From Cheiracanthium punctorium (Eukaryota > Arthropoda > Arachnida > Araneae > Cheiracanthiidae), in the NCBI GenBank assembly GCA_038373885.1, contig JAWZYV010002522.1, positions 929,089-993,088 on the forward strand: a DNA stretch of 64,000 nt. The letters run 5' to 3'. A program made the translations under genes and the position numbers. The notes below the pieces were generated by a model. It was not told the origin of the DNA, searched no databases, and saw only the letters and a program-made list of their open reading frames with translations. This document shows, piece by piece, positions 44,017 through 56,124 of the stretch (positions are counted from its first letter, which is position 1; each line of letters starts with the position of its first letter).

Positions 44017-44316
44017 CAGGGGTCAATCCAGGAATATTTTACAGGGTCCCATTTTTGTAAAAACTGCATATTTTTGTGAATTTTAATGCTTAATTTTGTG
44101 AATTTCAGCACTTATTTTTGTGAATTTTCAAACCAAATTTTAATAAAAGTCCTTTTTTTTTGTTAATTGATGATACACATTAAAATGTAGGGTAAAATGC
44201 CAATGAAGGGCAGTTTTAATCGACTGTATTTTTGTGAAGGGGTTCCGTTTAAATCGATTATAATTTTGTGTAAGTGTCACAAAACGGACCCCAATTTTTG
44301 TTTGTATTGACCCCTG
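44017..44316. mobile_element. Probable hAT-like MITE, 300 bp
   Basis: The ends CAGGGGTCAATCC and GTATTGACCCCTG form an 11-bp inverted repeat with similar continuing sequence. TTTTTGTGAATTTT motifs repeat inside. The 8-bp flanks do not match, so the assignment rests on the termini alone. Confidence 0.5.
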
Positions 44317-45176
44317 TCCCCCGCTTATGCCGAGCTTTTGGTTTAATGAAATCACGCTAAAAGTCGCTCCAGCTCCTCAAATTATTAAATATCTTTTTCC
44401 ACATTACTTTTCAAAAAATATTTACAATACCACCCCCCCCCCCCAAAAAAAAAAAAAATAATAAATAAATAAAAATAACGTACTGGACTCTTAAAAATTT
44501 AAAATTTTCTGTCCGAGTCAAGTAAAAACACGAACATTGAGATCAGAATGCTGTAAATTTAACAGGTCGCTAACATTAAAGAAAGTGCCGCGGGAAGAGA
44601 GGTTACAGAAAATAGAAAATGTGCAGCGCAATCAGTTTCATTGTAATGCATTTCAAACCTCGCAAGAAAAGCGGCTTTTTAACAAGGCATAAAATGATCG
44701 TTTTTCTGGACCTACAAACAAAACTTAAGAACATGTCATCCCCAATGACCATTAAGATTCTGTGAAAAATTGTAGTGATGCCGAACGCGGCCCTTTTATC
44801 TCCTGTTAACTCAAAAATCAGTCACATCTGTGTTCACTTAAATAGACTAGGACCAGTTTTTCCCGCAAGCCAAGCATATTGACTTTGTGAGAGAAGGGAG
44901 CTTTAAAAAATTTTGTATGTAACATGATGTTTTATATTTCAAGTCTGTTGTTAATCTTTCGCTACCTGGTTGGGGGGAAAATACCGACGAACAACATGTG
45001 GAGATGTCCAAGAGGGTTGGAGGGATTATTGAATGAGCTGCAAAGAATGGATTACAAAGAGCTAAGCTAAATAGGTAAATAATGTCTGTGTGTCAAGTTT
45101 GGTTAAGTTAAATGAATTTTACCAGCCGAATATCTGTATGTTCCAGTGAAATATTAACTTGTTTTGTGTATGAGTA

Positions 45177-45395
45177 CATCCTCCAAAAAAAGTATTCGAG
45201 CAAGAGAGAAATTTCCTACGTTGGTTTCGTATATTAAAAATTATTTATTATAGAATATGAATGAGGCTATGTATAAATATGACTTTCCATATTTCTGTCA
45301 AGTTGTGCGATTTTTAAAAACTCGATTATTATTCACGAATCTAAAATAGGAAATTTCTCTATTGCTCGAATTCTTTTTTTTTTTTTTGGAGGGTG
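45177..45395. mobile_element. Tc1/mariner-like MITE, 219 bp
   Basis: The ends CATCCTCCAAAAAAAGTATT and a complement ending GGAGGGTG, each with CGAGCAA nearby, are flanked by TA (45175-45176 and 45396-45397). The arms extend about 50 bp (GAAATTTCC). A related left end lies at 18068. Confidence 0.7.
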
Positions 45396-46132
45396 TACAG
45401 GTAAGTAGTTTTCGTAATTTTCATGACAAATCGGTAAATTTTAAATAAAGTATTAGTCTGGAGAAAATACTACAAGGTACTGATCATTTGGTTTTTTTTT
45501 TTTTGTTAGGAATTCGTTAAGGAGAAGACATCCATTATAGTTGCGCTTTGAGGGGGGAAATGTAGTTTCGTTTAAATTAAAAATGATCCCTCTCCTTACT
45601 TATTGGAAAGACCCTTTGAAAATCAAAGTCGGCCGCTTCAATTTTTGACCGTCAAATGTTTCTTGACAGTCAAGCCCTGCTAATGTCCAGTGGCTGTGGA
45701 GGTTTTTTTTTTTTTTTTTTTGTAGCGAACACATAGATTTGCAATTTCCAATCCTTCCAATGAACTTTGTTTTGGACGTACACACAGACTCTACCGCTAA
45801 AAGCGGATTCGGTCCCCAGTGATACCAGTGGCTGTGGAGTTGGTTTGATAAAAGGGGGGGGGAAAAGTAAGCCATGCCCAGGGCTTAATTTGGGCCGGAG
45901 CTCACCGGAACTCAGCTCCGGTACTTCTTTTTTAGAGTGAATTTTTACATATTAGGCAAAACCAACCGGAGCTCATGAATGTTGGGCTCCGGAGCCCACC
46001 ATTACATATTAATTTGTCATTTTTACGCTTTTGACAGGCACACCACACAAGATTTGTTTCGCCTGAAACCAATTCTAGCATCCTGAAACCGATTTCAGTC
46101 AGCTTAGCAGAAGCCGATCTATCTGACGTATC

Positions 46133-47400
46133 TTGGTGTACAACCCACATGGTGCAGCTGTTATGCTTGGCAGAAAAGAAGGACTATGTAAGAAACTGTT
46201 GGATATGTTTCCTAATATAATTATTTGGCATTGTATGAATCATCGCCCGGAACTCAACGTTGCTGATGCAGTAAAATTAGTTGCAAGAATAAATAACTTT
46301 AACATTTTCATGGACAAATTAAGAAATATATATCAGAGTTCACCAAAAAACCAACGACAACTTATTGAGTGTGCTGTAAATACAGGACAAGAATTACTAA
46401 AGATGGGCGTATTTTCGATGTTCGCTGGGCTGCATCAAGTCTTCAATCTGTGAAAGCAGTGTGGACTGTGGACGGACTATGAAAGTCTACATAAACATTT
46501 CACACAGAGCTTCACAGATAAAAAAAGAGATGCCAAAGAAAGAGCCACATTTTCTGGGTTGGCGAATAAACTAGCGACTGATACATTTATCTAAAATCTT
46601 GGCGTTATGTATGATGCTCTGGAAGAACTGTCGGAACTTTCATTAGAGCTGCAAAACCGACAAACTACACTAGTTGATGCCCATAGGCTAATAAGACTAC
46701 AAATACAAGTTTTTGAATCCAGGATGAAGAAGCCTGGAAGACATGCATCTGAGGCCATTGAAGGTGTAAACGTTTCCAAGTTTAAAAATGTAGCTATACA
46801 TGAAAGTGGAAAGGCTATGCCTAAAATAGACCCAGGACAATTTTACAGGTGTTTAGCCGATTCAATAATACGTAGGCTCCATTCGGTCCAGTCGAGAAAT
46901 GTTGGATCAGATTGTGAACAATTTATCTGTGAAATTAAAGTTCTAAATTCAAAGTTTTGGCCTGCTGCTGAATCGACTGAAGTGACGTATGGCGAAGATG
47001 AACTCGTGGGATAATGCAAAAGATTTAGTTTTAACGAAAGAGCTGTTTTAAGAGACTTCAGAATGTTCAAGTCATCATCTGGAAAAGAAATGCAAAGTGA
47101 CTTGAAAAATTAATTTCAGTCATCAATTGTATACCCATTTCAAGTGCCGAATGTGAACGAGGATTTTCTATCATGAACTTCATTTGTACTTCCCAACATG
47201 CTTCATTCAGCATTGAAACTTTATCAAATTTGATGTTCATTAGATTAGTCGGTCCTCTGATCAACAAATTTGAACCAGAATCATTTGTTCGTTCATGGTT
47301 AGCTTATGGCCGTCACAGTGCTATTGATACTCAATCAAAAGACAGGAAAGATAAAGAGGAAGCTCCTGATTTATTATCTCTGTGGAATATTTTTAATTAA
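46133..47400 (+). pseudogene. Broken hAT transposase (KIAA1586-like)
   Basis: Three plus-strand pieces in different frames make up most of a hAT transposase. The first has AAVMLGRKEG..KKLL and IIIWHCMNHRPELNV..INNFNIFMDKL. The middle piece, ALEELSELSLELQNR..ESRMKKPG, runs to the FWPA region. The last has the dimerisation motif SAECERGFSIMNF at about 47145-47185, followed by ESFVRSWLAYGR. Frames change near 46438 and 46600 and stops follow at 47012 and 47110. The N-terminal zinc finger was not found. The type is the one often annotated as an E3 SUMO ligase KIAA1586-like hAT derivative. It is inactive. Confidence 0.8.
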
Positions 47401-47602
47401 CACACAGGTATGTGTATTTAAAAAGAAACTCAAATTACATCATACCAAATGTCACATTTTTAACAAGCAATTGTTCAACAAATGTTTAACATTTTCTAAG
47501 TAATTTGAATTTCCTTTGCTTCATAATTGTGGTATATAAATTTCTTTGTTTCTTCATGTGTTAAAAATTATGACATTATTTCTTTCACTTGTTTTTATTA
47601 AG

Positions 47603-49386
47603 TACTAGATGCGTGCCCGTTCTTCGCACGGTAGGAAACGAATACTATTTTACTAAAATATAATCGTAACTATCTATGCGAAAACAAAATGTCAAAAAGT
47701 TCAAGTAGTCTTTTTGTTGAAACTACCGCGGGATATATTACGCAACGTAGGATTACGGTTTAGTTAGTTGTAAGACGATCGTTGAAAAATAATGAATATA
47801 ACACGTTTAATTTCACGAAATAGTTATTAACGCGGTATACTGTGCTTTAATCCATATTATCCAAACAAATCTACTATTACTAACAGAGAAAAAAATGAGA
47901 ATACTATCTATTACTTATATTTATATTATGTATCTTCGTTTCTCCGTCTTTAATGCTCAATTTAAAGAAAGAGATTAGATATTTTAAACCAATGATGCCT
48001 TTTCTGCTTTTTGGTGATTCTGTGGAATTTATGCATTTCCATTAAAACAGATCTCCATATATTTTTAAGCATAATTCTTGTCTGATTGGCGTATTTAGAA
48101 CAGCAAAATATTTCATCTCGTGGTGGTGGAAAACATCCAAGCTGTACCAATTTAAATAGTATTTAAATCCACCATGGTTCAGGCTCGTCAAAACATCAAA
48201 CTGTGCAATCTCGAGGAACTATTTGGAATAGCTCAAATTGCGAATAGGGAGTTAAATTGTATTGCAGAGTTTACGAATTTCAGACAACTTTTAATCTATG
48301 GCGTCACGTTCTAACCAGGGTAGTCGAATTTAGTTATTTCGCGCAGTAGATTGTTAACGGAGTAACATTGAAACATACGGCATTGAAAAACTCGCTTGCA
48401 ACAGAACTTTATTAAAGTTAATTAGAGAGTTATTATTGGGGTTATTCTAACTAATCGGTATTTCAAATACTCTCCGGAGCTATTTTGCTAATGATGTAAC
48501 TTTCCTGCAAGAGCTTGTTAAGTTGCTTAAATTTAACCAAAAGAAAGTATATTTGATATAGATAATACACTGTTAAAAGTCGTCCAAACTTGGCGACATT
48601 TTGCACAATTTTTGGGAATACATACAACGACCGTCGTCAAACCGATAGCGAATACTATGCATTATGTTAATTAGTATTTTGCATCTTGTGGCGACATTTG
48701 AATTTCCCACGTTTTAAAAAAGTTTCCTTTCGTAATTATGGTTGCTGAAAAATCACAGAGCTCAAAAATCGCTAAGGGTAACACGCGCATTAAACAAAAT
48801 ACTTTGAATTTTTATAATAGTAAATTTTTGCGTCAAAGCCTTTTAATGTAATTAGATTTCTAAATCATTTTTAAACTCATGACGTCAAAATGACATCATT
48901 CTCTGTTGTGATATCTAACATGAATTAGTGAAAGAAGAAAAAGAAAAAAAAAACACGTTATTTTATTTTCTACAGCATCTGATAATCTCGATGGAAGTTT
49001 ATTATTTCGCTCGTGGTGTAGTTTTTTGTCAAAACTTGTGAACTTCATTAGGGTTTTTAATGCATTTTTACACGCGTGACATCAAAATGACGTCAGTCTC
49101 ACTTGAATTATTGAAAGTAATAAATAAATAAATCTAACTTTGTTAACTATGCTCACGAATGTGCTGAAATCGGACATTTGAGTAGCTTTCTACCCTGAAA
49201 ATTGCGAAAAATCGTTAAAAATTGGGGAACGGGTGGATTTCCAGAATTTTAAAGCAGCCTACGGACTATTCTATGTCATTTTACGTGTATGTGCAAAATT
49301 TCAAGCCGATCGGTTCAACGGTGTGGGAGGAGTTCCCGGACGAACAAACAAACAAACAGACAAACTTTCACATTTATATAATAGAT
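47603..49386 (+). repeat. Unclassified interspersed repeat, about 1.8 kb
   Basis: It begins TACTAGATGCGTGCCCGTTC with TTCGCACGGTAGG next, and ends with ACAAACAAACAAACAGAC, then CTTTCACATTTATATAATAGAT. Shortly before the end lies the block AAATTTCAAGCCGATCGGTT. Inverted relatives of its beginning lie at about 55140-55415 and 61553-61592. Such CCCG...TTCGCACGG starts and ACAAACAAAC ends recur in many animal genomes. No coding frame was found and I cannot assign a class. Confidence 0.6.
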
Positions 49387-49639
49387 TTCAATAACTTCTA
49401 CATTACTTTAACAGTTGTTTTACTTTATTTCTTCTATTTAGGAGAAAATAAAATTACTTTACATGTTATGCCGCAAAAAGTGCAAAAATCTAAAATCTGT
49501 ACAAGGTCTGCTCCCAATTTGCAGATTTTGGGTCTTCTACTGTATATTGTTCATATTTCTTCATGCTAATTTCAGATCATTTATTATTAACCGTTTTGTG
49601 AAATATTCATTTGTGTGATTATGGCAACGCTATGCTAGG

Positions 49640-49905
49640 GCGATCTATCAAGGATTGGGGATGCCTTGATAGGAGGACTTTCTAAGGGGTAAAATAAAAT
49701 AATAAAATACTTTGTAAAATAACACCATAAAGATTACTTGATTACTTTCTAAGGGGTTCTAACGCGTATTCACGTTACATATGGAGAAAACCTACCAAAA
49801 CTCCAGACCGTTAGATCGACAGCCGCGCGATGGGACCCGAACCCAGGACCTTCACACTTCGGCCGTCTACCATTTTCAGTGATATGACAACTGTGCCATG
49901 AAATA
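49640..49905 (-). mobile_element. SINE copy with internal duplication
   Basis: On the minus strand it reads CATGGCACAGTTGTCATAT, GGTTCGGGTCCCATCGCGCG and CGGTCTGGAGTTTTGGTAGG, very close to the SINE at 33580. ACTTTCTAAGGGG occurs twice (about 49677 and 49743) around an AT-rich insert of roughly 55 bp. Confidence 0.8.
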
Positions 49906-50500
49906 ATAAAAGTATGTCAAATACTATTACACGGGAAAATATTTGAATTATTATTTTAATTGAATGTTCTACCTACCCCGTACTGAAGGGGTAGCTCGGA
50001 CTTACAGTACGCCGCTCTATATGAGCATAAGCTCGAGAATATTAGAGCTCCGGTACTTCTTTTGCTAGAAATTAAGCCCTGGCCAAGCCCTTTTATCTAT
50101 TTTATTAATTATACTTATTGCGCTATTTACTTTTTGTTTCCAAGAGTTAGAAATAACTGTTCTCAAATTGCATCCGTTTTAGTACAGTATTTTTTCCATT
50201 GTTATAGAAGAAATAGTTTATGATTTATTAATGACTATGTCATTTTATGTTTCACCCCCTTTATTGGAAATTGTTCGAAAAATGTGTCTCAAAAATGTGT
50301 CCCAAAAATGCGACATAAAAGTAAGAATAAATTGTTGAGTATTGAATTGTTTATTGTTTTATTGTGATATGTTCTCTTGCAATCTCTTGCGTTATTGTGC
50401 AATATTATCCTCCCGAATTCTGTATCCCTCAATAAACATTTATCTACTTGACTGTAATTGTGCTCGCGCACGCATTCTTTTTACTTCTATACTTTTTTCA

Positions 50501-50618
50501 CTTAGCGTAAATACGGGTTAAGGCCCCTTAGAAAGACCCCCACGGAGGGTATCCCACCCATCGGCCTAGAGCCCACGCGTAGCTAATCCGCCTTAATCCC
50601 ACAAACACAAACAAATAT
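50501..50618 (+). mobile_element. SINE fragment (3-prime half)
   Basis: It matches the tail half of the SINE: GGCCCCTTAGAAAGACCCCC, then CCGCCTTAATCCCACAAACAC. The tRNA-like head is missing, as in 5-prime-truncated retroposons. Confidence 0.6.
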
Positions 50619-50694
50619 ATACTTTTTTCCTTCTTGATGTTACCTTGTTATGTGATGTGCCTGTTTCTTCCGTTCTAATAAAATGTTATGTTAA

Positions 50695-52331
50695 GGGGGT
50701 CCGGGGCACAAAATTTTATTTTTTTTTATTTATAGCTACTTTATAATGATTTTTTTTCTGAAATATATAACTATGTCAAGATACCTTTCCATATAAAGAA
50801 CTCTTGAAAAGATTGAAATTTAATTTTTTAAAAATTAAAAAGTTTAAAATTTAAACATATTTTATTTTTGATATAACTGCAGAACCAATAGCTCGATTTG
50901 CATATTTCTTTCACTTTTGGACACAGAAAAGATGGCGTTTTAATTTGTCTTCGGGATTTTTTAAAATATTGTTTATATATTTTTTATAAATATAAAAGTT
51001 AAAAAATCACTCTTTTTAAAGAGTTTTTTAGCTCTAGGGCATGAACCTTTTGTCCAAAATCAAAATTCCTGAAGACAAATTATTAAAAATATAATAGAGA
51101 AAGTCTGTACAAAATTTCATACATCTACTATATAAGGAACTTGAGATATATCCTTTTAAAGTTGAGGAATCGCAAAAAAACTGATTCCGAGATAAATGGA
51201 CTTAAAGATTTAGGTATACGTAAAAGCTAAGATTTCCACAAATTCTTACTCAATACATTTCGTCTTCATTCATTAATGTAAATTATCAAATATAATGCAA
51301 AAAGCACTTTAATAAAAACCAAAATAATATTAAAAAAATTAAATTAAGCATGTCTCTTTCCTAATGCTGTAGCTGCTTGAACAGCTCTTCTGTTGATACT
51401 AAATGGAGATTTAGTTGTCTTCGTTGACAGACGTTGTGACGAGAACGTAATAAATTGAAAGTCACAGTTATTGCAGGATAAAACCAATTCATGTGCCAAG
51501 CCATATTTTTTTTCCCAAGCATAAATTCAGACTTGAACTTTTACATTTTTCACAACAGCAATTTTGAAGGATATTCTGCAACACTCCCAGACTTAAAATA
51601 ATGTTGCATGAAAACAAGGAAGCATCAAATTGAGATGGCTCATCACTTTGAACTGCAGGCACACTTATATTATTTTTAAGTTCTTGTGTTCGGCAAAAAT
51701 CACTTTTACCAGGATCAGAAGTAGTTGATAACACTTTTTGACGCTTAGCTTTCATCAAGTTCGACTTTTTAGCAGTCGATTTTCTTTTTCGTCCCATTGT
51801 TATCGTAGATATGAATGTTTATTCAAAACACACGTTCAAACCGAAACATTAAATTACTAACAATTTGTAAACTATTTACACTAACAAACTTTTGTAAAAT
51901 AAACAGAAAACTTAACAACATTCACCAACAACTAACTCAACACAAGAACCTAACACAACAAAATAAATAAGGCTTTTAGAAAGATAATACAGAACTGTGG
52001 AACCGCTAAAACAAGCATGGATCGCTAGAAATATCTAATAAACAAATATCCACTCACTTCACTTCGAAGAAAGTAGAAGAAAAAAAGATATAGTAAAAAT
52101 AGAGCGATCATAACGGTTTGTTTACATTCTGCCACCCGGAGAGGGCCCTTTAATTCCAGACAGGTGGCGTGATAAGCACAGCTGTTGCAACGTAAAATTT
52201 GTTATATCTACAGATGTAATCATCGTAGAAACATGCGGTTTGCAGTATTTGATGCTAAACATTCTGTCGTATTTTTTAAAGCAAAAAAATAAAAATGTGT
52301 TTTTTTCGAGATTTTTGTGCCCCGGACCCCC
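50695..52331 (-). mobile_element. TTAA-flanked DNA transposon derivative, 1637 bp
   Basis: The perfect 19-bp terminal inverted repeat GGGGGTCCGGGGCACAAAA is flanked by TTAA on both sides (50691-50694 and 52332-52335). It contains only the N-terminal part of a Mutator-like transposase domain on the minus strand (51350-51797), so it is an internally shortened copy. TTAA duplication is known for piggyBac and Kolobok-type elements. Confidence 0.8.
51350..51797 (-). pseudogene. N-terminal fragment of a Mutator-like transposase domain
   Basis: It starts MGRKRKSTAKKSNLMKAKRQ, a typical start of proteins with the Mutator-like element transposase domain common in spiders. It contains NCCCEKC followed in a second frame by ELVLSCNNCDFQ, together a four-Cys zinc-binding pair. 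It then ends with SINRRAVQAATALGKRHA and a stop. A one-base change in an A-run at about 51506-51513 shifts the frame. The catalytic part is absent, so the copy depends on a transposase supplied elsewhere. Confidence 0.65.
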
Positions 52332-52461
52332 TTAAAATCCCACGTTTACTATGTTTGTGCCATTACTCTGCTAACTAAAAGGTTATGGACACCAGATGGA
52401 TTAATTTATTTATTTGCTGATTTTTAACGTTCGTTTCAAGGCTGCATCATTCATCCTCAAA

Positions 52462-53270
52462 ATGGCGACTAGAACTTGGCGAATTGAAACGCTGAATAAT
52501 TACGAAACATGTAAAATGCAAATGAAAGCGCTTTTAATAAAGAATGATGCCTGGATTTATGCATCAGGTTAAAAGCCTAAACCTGAAGGTTTGGAAAATG
52601 ACAAAAACTCGCAAGAAGCATTCGATACGTGGGTCCAAATTCCAAATGGACGAAAGAGCAAAAGCAGATATAATTTTATGTATATCGCCATCTGAACTCA
52701 AACAAATAAAAATTGTGACACTTCATCAGATGTCTGGAAAAAAGTGGGCGAAATCTATCAGTCTAAAGGACCTGTTCGTAAAGCTGCATTAATGAAATCT
52801 TTCATTCAATATAAGATACTCTACTCGTCTAATGGAATTCACGACCATTTGAGAAAATTCTTCGACATAGTGGACAGACTTTCAGAAATGGATATTAAAA
52901 TAGACGACGACTTGCTGACTGTAATGCTGTTATATAGCCTCCCTTCTACTTTCAACAATTTCCGATGTGCTATGGAATCAAGAGTTGAGCTTCCGAAGCC
53001 AGAAATACTCAGAATCAAATGCTAGGCGTAACGGTGATAGACAAGCGGAAGACTCTGGTGCTTTCGTGGCTGCTCCTACCTGCGTCTAAAAATAAAAATT
53101 ATGGAAAATACTCGGGCCAGCCGGCTCATAAAATTAAGGATGCATCAAGAATAACTTGTAGAAGGTGTAAACGCATCGAGCACTGGGCTACCGAATGTGA
53201 AAGTGGAAAAAAGAATACTTTTAAACATAAGCCTAACAACCTGGGATTCTTATCCACTTTGGATGACTAG
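52462..53270 (+). pseudogene. Degenerate Copia-type gag
   Basis: It starts MATRTWRIETLNNYETCKMQMKALL and NDAWIYASG, hitting a stop at 52570. Pieces in other frames continue with SPSELKQIK, SSDVWKKVGEIYQSKGPVRKAALMKSF, DRLSEMDIKIDDDLLTVMLLYSLPSTFNNFRC, and a CRRCKRIEHWATEC zinc knuckle (53148-53191). This order is the gag of Ty1/Copia retrotransposons. No protease, integrase or RT follows and no LTR was found, so it is a truncated relic. Confidence 0.8.
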
Positions 53271-53608
53271 CCAATAGAGTTACCCGGCGAAATACAGCAA
53301 CCCTACTCGCCTAAAGCTCTCTCAACAATATCAAATATCGAAAAGCAAAATTTTTATTGTGATAAGATAGATACTAAAATTTATATAAGTTACTTCAATT
53401 ATCATCGACCCACGTTTGAATTTGCAAGGAAAGATCAGGAAACCCTCCTACTTCCAGTCGATTAAATGTAAAGGAAGAATAAAAGAAAAAGGGGTGAGAG
53501 ATAAAATGAAATAGTCAATTAATAAAGTTTTAATATGGCAATAATGAAACTAAAAATTTAGGGGGGGGGTTCAGAGAGGTCTCCCGTGACGAAGACCGAA
53601 TTTATAGT

Positions 53609-53652
53609 TTATATGTATATATATACATATATATATATATAATGTATATATA

Positions 53653-53726
<74 letters not shown>

Positions 53727-53740
53727 TATGTATGTATATA
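53609..53740. repeat. (TA)n-rich microsatellite
   Basis: An AT dinucleotide tract is broken by GTATA and CATA variants. The Tyr/Ile-rich minus-strand frames over it are artefacts. A long C-run at 53813-53827 lies downstream. Confidence 0.9.
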
Positions 53741-55139
53741 TGCATATATAAGCATATGTGTGTATGAGTACGGGCACGCATACAAGGGACTTTCATTTAA
53801 AATGACTTTTGCCCCCCCCCCCCCCCCAGTTTCGAAGCCCATGTCCGAAACGGGTGATCGTAGACCTACCAAATTTTGTACGGAAATTCTCCAAGACGGG
53901 TCTCGACACACCTAAGCGATTTTTTCGAAATTCGAATTAGAAAATAATTTATTTTGTTCTGTACAATTTTTAGCGATTTTTCTTGCGTAATACATAATAA
54001 CGCCGGTAATTGCACTCGCAAGAAAACGATATTTACATCATCGCATAGAGGAGAAAATTTTCTTTTAAAAACTGTTTGTTCGGACTGTGTAACATAATTT
54101 GCAGATTTTTGGGAAATTTTCAAATAAAATTAAATTTGACGCTGACTTTCGTAAAATATTTTTAAAACTGCTGCATCTTGAATTCTATCTTTTAACTTGA
54201 ATCATAACTTTTTTATATTTCGGCAAAAGACGGAGCACACAATTCGCCCACTTTTAAAAGAAGAACGGAGGGAAAATATAAATTAGGAGAATTTTTACGA
54301 ATTTTTAAGTAAAGAAGGATTTTCATTTCAATAGCAGCTGCTTACAAATTTCGGTTTGATATCTTGCGGTTTGGTTGTCCTGGATACAGTAACAATGATT
54401 AAAATTGCCAGTTGAAAAAAAAAAAATAAAATTACTTTAAAATAACTGGGTTTTTGCATGTGAAATGTGCGCCATTTTGGTGTCACGAGTTTAAAACCCC
54501 TTTCGAAACTCAGTCAGAAAACGGATTCACAAGCAAAACATACGCAACGCATGAAATAATTCCATATTTTATTATACATTGCCAGAAAAAGAATTTAATG
54601 CTGTTTTTTCACCAGTGAATTATCCAACATTATTTTCAATTGAGATTTTAAACGGGGCACGTTTTCGAATCGCAAGAAATATTTTGCAAGGCTAAACAGG
54701 GCCTCATTATGACAAACAGAGACACCGGGCATTGATGAATTTGGGGGGCCTCCATCTATGAAATTTGTTTTATTTTTCATAAAATTTTGTTATAAAAAAG
54801 AATATATCAGATTAACATTTCAAATTGGGGGCCATTTCGAGCCTGGGGCACTGGGCAAAGTCGCTATTTGCCCGTAAGATAATACGGCCCTGATGCTAAA
54901 TAAGCCAATCTGACAAGATTTATGCATACAAATGTATGGAGAGCTGTTTTAGTGCCAACCATAAAGTGAAATGATTATCGTTTATACTAATGCATAAATT
55001 ATAAAAGTCACCAAAGAATAAAAGACTACATTCGTGGCAAATATCTAAACCGTTTCTTTAAATTAAACATTAACGATTGAAAAACGAAAATATATTGTAT
55101 TGGTATCAGTAAAAGATAGTGTAAGTAATAGTTAGTAGA
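53741..55139. other. Non-coding DNA
   Basis: No gene is recognised. At 54845-54890 a block containing CTGGGCAAAGTC and ATTTGCCC recalls the one at about 13295-13340, suggesting ends of a shared degraded repeat. Confidence 0.4.
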
Positions 55140-55415
55140 TATGCTAGGGCAATATTGATCAAAGCACAGTATACCGCATTAATAAATATTTCGTGAAACT
55201 AAGTGTTCTATTCCTTTTTCAGCAACCATCTTACATCACAGCTAACTAAACATTAAGTAATTCTACGTCGCATTAATATATCCCGCAGTAGTTTCAACAG
55301 AAAAGACTGTAACAGAACTTTTTTTTTCTTGGAGATTCTGTTTTGTCACAAGTAGTTATGATCACATTTTGGGAAAATGTTCTCTTCTTCCCTTGCGAAG
55401 AGCGGGTACACAACT
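55140..55415 (-). repeat. Inverted relative of the interspersed repeat at 47603
   Basis: On the minus strand it reads TACCCGCTCTTCGCAAGGG at the right end and ATACTGTGCTTTGAT at the left. Between them are GTAGTTTCAACAG-type and TTAATATATCCCGC-type blocks that parallel 47603-47860. Confidence 0.6.
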
Positions 55416-55599
55416 ATTTAACTATAAAATAAAATGGTTCTCCGCATCATGTAGTATCTAAGGTGGTATAACTTAAATCTAAAAAAGAGTATGATGTAGA
55501 AATGAGATATTTTGAAAGTTAGGAATTTTCGCTGGAAACCGTCACGCTTTTCTTTTTCTGATCGCGAATGACACCGACATAGTTTTTGTGTCATAATAT

Positions 55600-56083
55600 T
55601 GTTACGAAAATCGCCAAGTGGGTGTATTTCAAAGCAGTTCAAGCAGCACAGTAAACAAAAATAACACTTTATTTTACGGCTCGCAGCTCAATAGCTCAAA
55701 ATAATACAAGAAACTTTAGCATACGCTAACTAAAATCACAAATAAGCATAACAATAACACTATTCATTTCACAGAATCAACCATGCGCTTCAAAGTCGAT
55801 CACTCAACTGAACTCCCCGGAGAGAGATCCTAGCGCTTTTATAGAGATGATGACGTCACCAGAATCACCGAGAAATTTCTGGAACAATCTTATCAAATTG
55901 AAATATGGTCTCGAGACATGAATTTTCTAGAAGCCACCATTTGTCGCCAAGGTCGCCAAATCCCGTCGCCAAGTTTGTCGCCAGCCAGGTTACCATTATC
56001 AGAGGACCGCTATTATGTCTGCAAAACTAGTTTCACGGCGGCACATGCAATACGGGAGCAAATTAAGTTATTATTTCGCAACA
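55600..56083 (-). repeat. 3-prime LTR of the 412-like element
   Basis: It is 484 bp with TG...CA ends. On the minus strand an AATAAA polyadenylation signal lies near the left end (TTTATT at about 55670). It differs from the other LTR mainly around GTCGCCAGCCAGG. Confidence 0.9.
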
Positions 56084-56097
56084 CTGCTCCCCTCTTT
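56084..56097 (-). promoter_or_regulatory. Polypurine tract of the 412-like element
   Basis: The minus strand reads AAAGAGGGGAGCAG directly against the 3-prime LTR, the expected plus-strand primer site. Confidence 0.8.
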
Positions 56098-56124
56098 AAA
56101 AAAACTGACGACCCGGCAGTCTAA

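Larger units (their letters stand above)
45879..50081 (+). mobile_element. hAT transposon, 4.2 kb, with nested repeats
   Basis: The termini CAGGGCTTAATTT and its complement at the right end are flanked by GCCATGCC (45871-45878) and GCCAAGCC (50082-50089), an 8-bp duplication with one mismatch. Subterminal GAGCTCCGGTACTTCTTTT-like blocks are found near both ends. It contains a broken transposase (46133-47400), an unclassified repeat (47603-49386) and a SINE (49640-49905). Confidence 0.8.

Noticed and set aside
53571..53911. Tyr/Ile-rich minus-strand frames
   Set aside because: They are translations of the (TA)n microsatellite.
54595..54780. 61-codon minus-strand frame with some hAT-like feel
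   Set aside because: It is too short and no diagnostic motif is present.
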